Of a DNA stretch of 45,499 nucleotides, positions 40,934 to 45,499 are shown piece after piece. A model generated the notes under the pieces. It searched no databases. It saw only the letters and a list, made by a program, of their open reading frames with translations, and was not told where the DNA came from. The stretch lies in assembly GCF_001612965.1 (NCBI RefSeq), contig NZ_BDBL01000054.1, forward strand, positions 1 through 45,499, read 5' to 3'. Position 1 is the first letter of the stretch; the number at the start of each line of letters is the position of its first letter. This DNA is from Nocardia kruczakiae NBRC 101016 (GTDB lineage Bacteria; Actinomycetota; Actinomycetes; Mycobacteriales; Mycobacteriaceae). A program made the translations under genes and the position numbers.

Positions 40934-42529
40934 TCAGCGGGCGCGCGGCGGGCGCACCCGGCCCATCGGCGTGGTTTCCGGTTCCCGCAACTGGTCCACG
41001 ATTCCCTCCGCACTCCGTGCCGCGGTCAGACAGGCCTCGGTGGTGAATCGGTCGGCCAGCGGATGGCGTGCCCGGCCACGCCACTTCCGCACCGCCGCCA
41101 CCGCGTGCGCCTGCACTTCGCCGCCCGGAGCGTCCGGCGGCAGCCCCAGGCGCAGGTGCGGTGCCACCCCGGAACCGCCGATCAACCGGTACAGCTCGGT
41201 GACATCGTCCGCGGGCAGCGGCAATTCGTCGGTGCGCAACCGTCCGAGCAGACGCAGCTCGGCGAATCCGTGCACATCCGCCAACAGGCTGTTGATATGG
41301 GGCAGCAGGTCGTCGGCGCGCGTGCCCGGATGGGCGGCCACGATGCGCGACACCGCCGTCAACGCCGAATGTGCCTTCAGCTGATCGGCTCGCTGGGCGA
41401 ACTGCACATCCAGCACCGTGCGCAGTTCGTCCACACCGCTGCGCTCGGCGAGTTCCCGTGCCAGCGTGGCGGAATCGCGCACACCCAGGCGGATCAGCGT
41501 CACCGCCATGCGAATGCCGAACAGGCCGAACCGGGCCGCGAGGTGCGCCCGCAGATCCGCCGGCACCGGTAGCGGCAACTCCGGGTGGGCGAATCGGTCC
41601 GCGGACAGCAGCGCGATGCTCAGATCGTCCACCGAGATCCGCGCCAGCGCCTCGAAGGCGTCGAATTCGCGCTGCCGCAGCGTCGCGCCGGCGAAGGCGA
41701 GCAGACCGGCGACCGGAATGACCGCCTGGCACAACCCGGTTCGTTCCAGTTCGGTGGCGAACCGGGCTGAGACCTCGCGCGCCGAATGCAGGGCATCGAT
41801 GCGGCCGGCGCCGATCTCGTCGGCCCGGGAGACCACCCCGATCACGCCGAGCGGGCCCGAAACACCCTGCCGGGCAGTACCTCCGGCGCCGATGCGCTCC
41901 AGGAATCCGATATCGGAGGCGTCCAGCCGGCGCAGCAGATAGACGACCGCGTCGGCCTCGGGCACGGTCACCGCCGCATCCTCGTCGGGCGTCAGCAGGC
42001 GCGAGGTGCGCAGCGACACCTCCCGCGACAGCGACGACGTCCCCGGGGTGTCGATGATGGTGGTGCGGGCCAGGGTGGCGGCCGGCCACTGCACATCCAG
42101 ATGGTCCACCTCGTGCGCCCCGGCGGCGCTCCAGCGCAGCGCCGACAGATCGAAACTCAATCCGTGCGCTCCGGGCAGGCCGTCGGCGCCGGGGGTGCGC
42201 CGCACCACCACATCGGCGCTCGCGCCGTCGGCGGCCAGGGCGCTCACCCGCGGCGCCGGGCCGTGGCGATACCAGGTCACCATACGGGTGCATTCGGTGG
42301 CATCGGTCGGCGCGATGTCCTGCCCGACCAGCGCATTGAGCAAGGTCGATTTACCCGCCTTGAGCTGCCCCGCCAGCGCGACCCGCAGCGGTTGGTCGAG
42401 ACGGCGCGCACAGTCACCGAGCATCGCGGCGGGGCGCGAACGCGGCGCGTAGGCCTGGCGGGCGGCCGAAACCAACCGGCGCGCCTCCCCCACGATGCCC
42501 GGCGTCTGGTCGCTGACCTGGTAACTCAC
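40934..42529 (-). CDS. iniC: IniC-like dynamin-family GTPase
   Basis: A 531-residue bacterial dynamin-like protein. P-loop GQLKAGKST (54-62), switch T region EC-TRMVTW, DTPG (160-163) and a degenerate G4 motif SRAD (234-237) in place of T/N-KxD. The remainder is helical stalk. In M. tuberculosis iniBAC is induced by isoniazid, ethambutol and other cell-wall inhibitors, and the Ini dynamins are thought to remodel or repair the plasma membrane. The start is GTG at 42529 with a weak ribosome site, 45 bases after iniA. Length is close to M. tuberculosis IniC (493) with a longer N-terminus. Confidence 0.87.
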   Translation of the reverse strand: MSYQVSDQTPGIVGEARRLVSAARQAYAPRSRPAAMLGDCARRLDQPLRVALAGQLKAGKSTLLNALVGQDIAPTDATECTRMVTWYRHGPAPRVSALAADGASADVVVRRTPGADGLPGAHGLSFDLSALRWSAAGAHEVDHLDVQWPAATLARTTIIDTPGTSSLSREVSLRTSRLLTPDEDAAVTVPEADAVVYLLRRLDASDIGFLERIGAGGTARQGVSGPLGVIGVVSRADEIGAGRIDALHSAREVSARFATELERTGLCQAVIPVAGLLAFAGATLRQREFDAFEALARISVDDLSIALLSADRFAHPELPLPVPADLRAHLAARFGLFGIRMAVTLIRLGVRDSATLARELAERSGVDELRTVLDVQFAQRADQLKAHSALTAVSRIVAAHPGTRADDLLPHINSLLADVHGFAELRLLGRLRTDELPLPADDVTELYRLIGGSGVAPHLRLGLPPDAPGGEVQAHAVAAVRKWRGRARHPLADRFTTEACLTAARSAEGIVDQLREPETTPMGRVRPPRAR

Positions 42530-42574
42530 GCGTCGACCGTACCCGAGCAGTCTGGGAATCCCGGTGCCGTGGGG

Positions 42575-44443
42575 TTACGACTGCGCCCCGCGCGCATGAC
42601 GTCCGGACGCACCCGCGGGCGGCAGCATCACATCGGCGTGACGTCGCAGTTCGGCTACCACGCGCAATTGCCGCTCGAGTTCCGCGCACCGCTCGGCGCG
42701 CTGGGCATTGGCCACTCCGGCGGCGTCCTGCGCGGCCTGCAGCGAATCGTTGATCGAGCGCAGGCTCCGGTCGGCGATGCCGGTGAAATGATCGCGCAGA
42801 ATGCGATGGATGCGATGCAGCCGGTCGCGCGACTCCTTACCCGCCTCGAAACTCACATCGTCGAGGTAGCGGCGCACCGCCATCTTCGCCTCGCCGCGTT
42901 TGCGGGCCAGCCGCTCCCGCTTGTCGTCACGAAACGCCTTGCCGCCCAACAGCACACCCGCGCCCAGTGAGACCGGATTGATCAGGGCCAGGCCGGCGAC
43001 CGTACTGGCCAGACCGATCATCACCATGCCGCCGTAGGAACCACGCATACCGACGAGCAGTTTGTGGCCGATGCCGAGATCCGGCTCGAGATCGGCCAGC
43101 GTCACGGCCGCCACCCGCGATTCCTCCAGCTCCGAACCCGACCGCACCGCGGGCAGATCCACCGCGCCGAACTCCAGGAAGTGCTCGGCCACCCGCTCGG
43201 CCAAGTGGATGGCGCGATGATGCGTCCACAGCAGATTGTCGCCGATGGCGGTGTCGGTCGTCTGCATCAGCCACTGTTCCAGTTGGTCCCACAGCCTCCC
43301 GGGGTCGTTCTCGTCGACCCACTCCTCGGCGGTTCTGCCGATGGCGCGCAACCGATCTCGCAGATCATGGTCGATATCGCCGGCCAGATCGGTGATGCCG
43401 TCGGCCAGCGTCTGCTGCCAGGTGGCGGTCCGGCGATGCAGCTCCTCGGCCTGCGCCTTGGCGGTGCGCAGTTCGCGAATGGCCGCCGCACCGCGTTCGG
43501 GGTCGCGCAGGGCGACGAGCTCGCTGCTCAGTGCCAACGCGAGATGCTCTGCGGCAGAGGAGATATCGAGTGCCACCGCGCGCTGCGCCGCCGCCTGATC
43601 CCGGGCGACCACCTGTTCCCGCAGGAAATCGAACAGCACACCGAAGCCGGATTCCCGGCCCAGCTGCTGGTCCTGCAGCCGCATGGCGTGACTGCGCAGC
43701 AGGGCCGACACCGGAATGATCGGCAGGACCAGGCGATTACGTTCCAGATGCGCCTGATCGGCCTGTAAGACCTGACGCCAATGCGGATACAGGTCGATCT
43801 TGCTGAGTATCAGGGCAACGGCGGGGCACAATTCGCGCACCTGCCGCAGGAAGTCGACCTCCGGTTCGGTCAGTTCGGTGGAGGCATCCGAGAGCACCAG
43901 CACCGCGTCGGCAGCCGGGGCCAGGGCGAGAACCGCCGCGGCCGTGGCTGTCGCGTGACCGCCGACCGGCGGCGTATCGATGACGACGATCCCGTCGGCC
44001 AGCAGCGGATTCGGCAGCTCGATCTCCACCCGCGCCACCCGGCCGTGCGGAGACTGCGGCGTGACGGTGTGAATATCGCTGAGCGGCACCGATATCCGCC
44101 GACTGTCCCGCTCGTCACCGGACGGCGTGGTGATGACGATCTCGGCCCGGGCCTGCGGGCCGTGGGCGAGCACGATCGGCACCCCGGTGGTCGCGTCGTC
44201 ACCGACCGGGCTGATGTCGAGATTCAGCAGCGCGTTGACGAACTGACTCTTGCCCTGGTTGCCCAGCCCCACCACCACGATGCGGCGGCGGGGGTCGCGG
44301 ATCCGGCCGGCCAGCACCTCCAGCCGGCCGACCAGATCGTCGCGATCGGCGGTGCGCGCGGCGGTGATGGTTTCGGCGAGAATCCGCGACAGCGGTGAGG
44401 CAGGCACCTCCGGGGCGGTGTTCGCCGCGACCACACTGCTCAT
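42575..44443 (-). CDS. iniA: IniA-like dynamin-family GTPase
   Basis: A 622-residue bacterial dynamin-like protein. The P-loop GLGNQGKSQ (59-67) has Gln after the Lys-Ser; G3 reads DTPP (156-159), not DTPG; G4 is the canonical SKID (214-217). A hydrophobic hairpin-like stretch (about 470-500, MVMIGLASTVAGLALINPVSLGAGVLLGG) fits the membrane-inserting paddle seen in mycobacterial IniA, which catalyses membrane fission. The rest is helical stalk with a coiled-coil end (AQRAERCAELERQLRVVAELRR). The start is ATG at 44443. It lies 53 bases after iniB and 45 before iniC; one operon. Confidence 0.87.
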   Translation of the reverse strand: MSSVVAANTAPEVPASPLSRILAETITAARTADRDDLVGRLEVLAGRIRDPRRRIVVVGLGNQGKSQFVNALLNLDISPVGDDATTGVPIVLAHGPQARAEIVITTPSGDERDSRRISVPLSDIHTVTPQSPHGRVARVEIELPNPLLADGIVVIDTPPVGGHATATAAAVLALAPAADAVLVLSDASTELTEPEVDFLRQVRELCPAVALILSKIDLYPHWRQVLQADQAHLERNRLVLPIIPVSALLRSHAMRLQDQQLGRESGFGVLFDFLREQVVARDQAAAQRAVALDISSAAEHLALALSSELVALRDPERGAAAIRELRTAKAQAEELHRRTATWQQTLADGITDLAGDIDHDLRDRLRAIGRTAEEWVDENDPGRLWDQLEQWLMQTTDTAIGDNLLWTHHRAIHLAERVAEHFLEFGAVDLPAVRSGSELEESRVAAVTLADLEPDLGIGHKLLVGMRGSYGGMVMIGLASTVAGLALINPVSLGAGVLLGGKAFRDDKRERLARKRGEAKMAVRRYLDDVSFEAGKESRDRLHRIHRILRDHFTGIADRSLRSINDSLQAAQDAAGVANAQRAERCAELERQLRVVAELRRHADVMLPPAGASGRHARGAQS

Positions 44444-44496
44444 TTTCGTTGCACCCCAACCTGTTCGGTACTTGTTCCGGTATTTCGCCGCTACCC

Positions 44497-45499
44497 TCAG
44501 TGCAGCAGTCCGCCGGTGATGTCACCGGAGGCGTGCGTATCGGTGACGGTCGAGGCATGGCCGGACGCATCGCCGAACAGGCTCGAATCGGTGTGACCGC
44601 CGGTGTCGAGCCCGCCGGACAGCGAGCTGTTACCGCCCGCCGCCAGGGTGGTGTCGATGCCGCTGTGCGCGGTTCCGCCGAGGGCGCTGTCCACACCGCC
44701 GCCGATCCCCGAGGTGCCGACGCCGGAGATATCGGTCCCGACACCACTACCGAACGCGTGCGACACATCGACACCGGACCAGGTGCCCGCGGCCGTACCG
44801 GAGAGCGCCGAGGAAGTATCCGTACCGGCGTGCAGCCCCGAGTCGACCGAGCCCGTCAGACCCGAACTCGCATCGGCACCCGCGTGCAATCCCGAATCCG
44901 CCGCGCCCGACAGCGAGCTCGACAAACCGCCCGTACCGTGCAGACCGGACTCCGCTGTGCCGGACAACGAGGTGCCCAGGTCACCTGCACTGTGCACACC
45001 CGACGCCGCGGTACCGGACAACGACGTACCCAGGTCACCTGCACTGTGGACAGCCCCCGCACCCGCGCCGGACAGCGAGGTACCCAGGTCGCCCGCACTG
45101 TGCACGGCCGATGCGCCGGCTCCGGAGAGCGAGGTCGCCAAGTCGCCGGCCGTGTGCACTCCCGCATCGGCCGATCCGGACAGCGAGGTTCCCAGCCCGG
45201 TCGCGCCGTTCACACCGGAGGTCGCCGCACCCGACAGCGAGGACGACAGATCCCCGGCCGCATGCGCACCCGAAGCCGCCGCCCCGGACAGATCGGCGCC
45301 GCTGTGTACCGCGCCGCCGAGACCACCCGACAACCCGGTCTCCAGCCCGGTAGCGCCTTGCGCCCCCGAGGCCACCGCCCCACCGAGCCCAGCTCCGATG
45401 CTCGTAGCACCCCCGAGCCCCACGGCAGCGTTCGCCGCACCACCCAGCGCACCACCGAGCCCGGCACCGGCGTTGGCCGCACCACCCAAGGCACCACCC
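44497..45499 (-). CDS. iniB: IniB-like Gly/Ala/Ser-rich repeat protein (5' end outside window)
   Basis: The frame is open to the last base, so only the C-terminal 334 residues are seen. Composition is Gly, Ala, Ser, Leu, Thr and Asp with no Cys or Lys in the visible part. GGA-NA-GLGG blocks come first, then nine exact-length 18-residue repeats, then an Asp/Gly-rich tail ending DITGGLLH. Position directly upstream of iniA and the composition identify it as IniB, a Gly-rich envelope-associated protein of unknown biochemical role. The operon promoter lies beyond the window. Confidence 0.8.
   Translation of the reverse strand, partial: GGALGGAANAGAGLGGALGGAANAAVGLGGATSIGAGLGGAVASGAQGATGLETGLSGGLGGAVHSGADLSGAAASGAHAAGDLSSSLSGAATSGVNGATGLGTSLSGSADAGVHTAGDLATSLSGAGASAVHSAGDLGTSLSGAGAGAVHSAGDLGTSLSGTAASGVHSAGDLGTSLSGTAESGLHGTGGLSSSLSGAADSGLHAGADASSGLTGSVDSGLHAGTDTSSALSGTAAGTWSGVDVSHAFGSGVGTDISGVGTSGIGGGVDSALGGTAHSGIDTTLAAGGNSSLSGGLDTGGHTDSSLFGDASGHASTVTDTHASGDITGGLLH
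44785..45270 (-). repeat. Nine tandem 54-bp repeats in iniB
   Basis: Nine consecutive units of exactly 54 bases (486 in total) encode 18-residue repeats with consensus G-V-H-S-A-G-D-L-G-T-S-L-S-G-T-A-A-S. The middle four units are nearly identical (AVHSAGDLGTSLSGTAAS type); the outer units drift (GLHAGADASSGLTGSVDS). No insertions or deletions occur between units. Confidence 0.95.

Noticed and set aside
44785..45270. The 54-bp repeats as a CRISPR or integration array
   Set aside because: They are continuous coding repeats without unique spacers.

Overview
The window is GC-rich (about 70% by eye) actinobacterial chromosome. Its gene content points to a mycolic-acid-producing member of Mycobacteriales, most likely Nocardia or a close relative. 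Markers are a fused HadA/HadB-type dehydratase, an EmbR-like regulator, an iniB-iniA-iniC operon, hspR as the last gene of the dnaK operon, and type II flavohemoglobins. From memory, much of the content matches the M. tuberculosis stretch Rv0341-Rv0385: iniBAC, dnaK-grpE-dnaJ1-hspR, Rv0361, fba, Rv0364, Rv0365c, Rv0380c, pyrE, Rv0383c, clpB, Rv0385. Here the order is rearranged: the dnaK block and iniBAC lie after the clpB/flavohemoglobin end. The genes look vertically inherited; I see no insertion sequence, prophage, tRNA, rRNA or CRISPR array.

Layout. 1-6.4 kb: 3' part of a Gly/Pro-repeat membrane protein, the HadAB-type hydratase, a secreted DUF4185 (probable D-arabinanase) protein, an EmbR-like BTAD/FHA regulator and class II fructose-bisphosphate aldolase. 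6.6-9.5 kb: two tandem DedA proteins and a cytosolic GH76 protein. 9.6-12.9 kb: a WYL regulator carrying an 18-bp tandem repeat, divergent from a class II (UvrB-independent type) UvrA. 12.9-17.3 kb: SpoU/TrmH methyltransferase, a two-component system, a small membrane protein and a YhhN-family protein. 17.3-24 kb: KAS III, pyrE, a short-chain dehydrogenase, an anchored polyampholyte protein, an alpha/beta hydrolase divergent from an AraC regulator, and a DUF5666 protein.

24-35 kb is the most interesting part. clpB and the dnaK-grpE-dnaJ-hspR operon bracket a cluster of two type II flavohemoglobins and a globin-less reductase paralogue. HspR-binding (HAIR-like) inverted repeats and sigma-H-like promoters lie upstream of both chaperone units. 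The flavohemoglobins keep the haem-pocket Tyr, Gln and proximal His but have Ala where Hmp has its relay Glu, and R-Y-L-S where classical enzymes have R-x-Y-S. This suggests redox chemistry other than NO dioxygenation.

35-45.5 kb: a HhH-GPD endonuclease, two tandem DUF1707 membrane proteins, an MDR dehydrogenase, a haloalkane dehalogenase translationally coupled to an ECF-like sigma factor, and iniC-iniA-iniB read on the minus strand. IniB runs off the window end and contains nine 18-residue repeats.

Shared themes are envelope building and remodelling (HadAB, EmbR, DUF4185, GH76, KAS III, Ini proteins) and stress or redox defence (ClpB, DnaK system, flavohemoglobins, UvrA, sigma factor).
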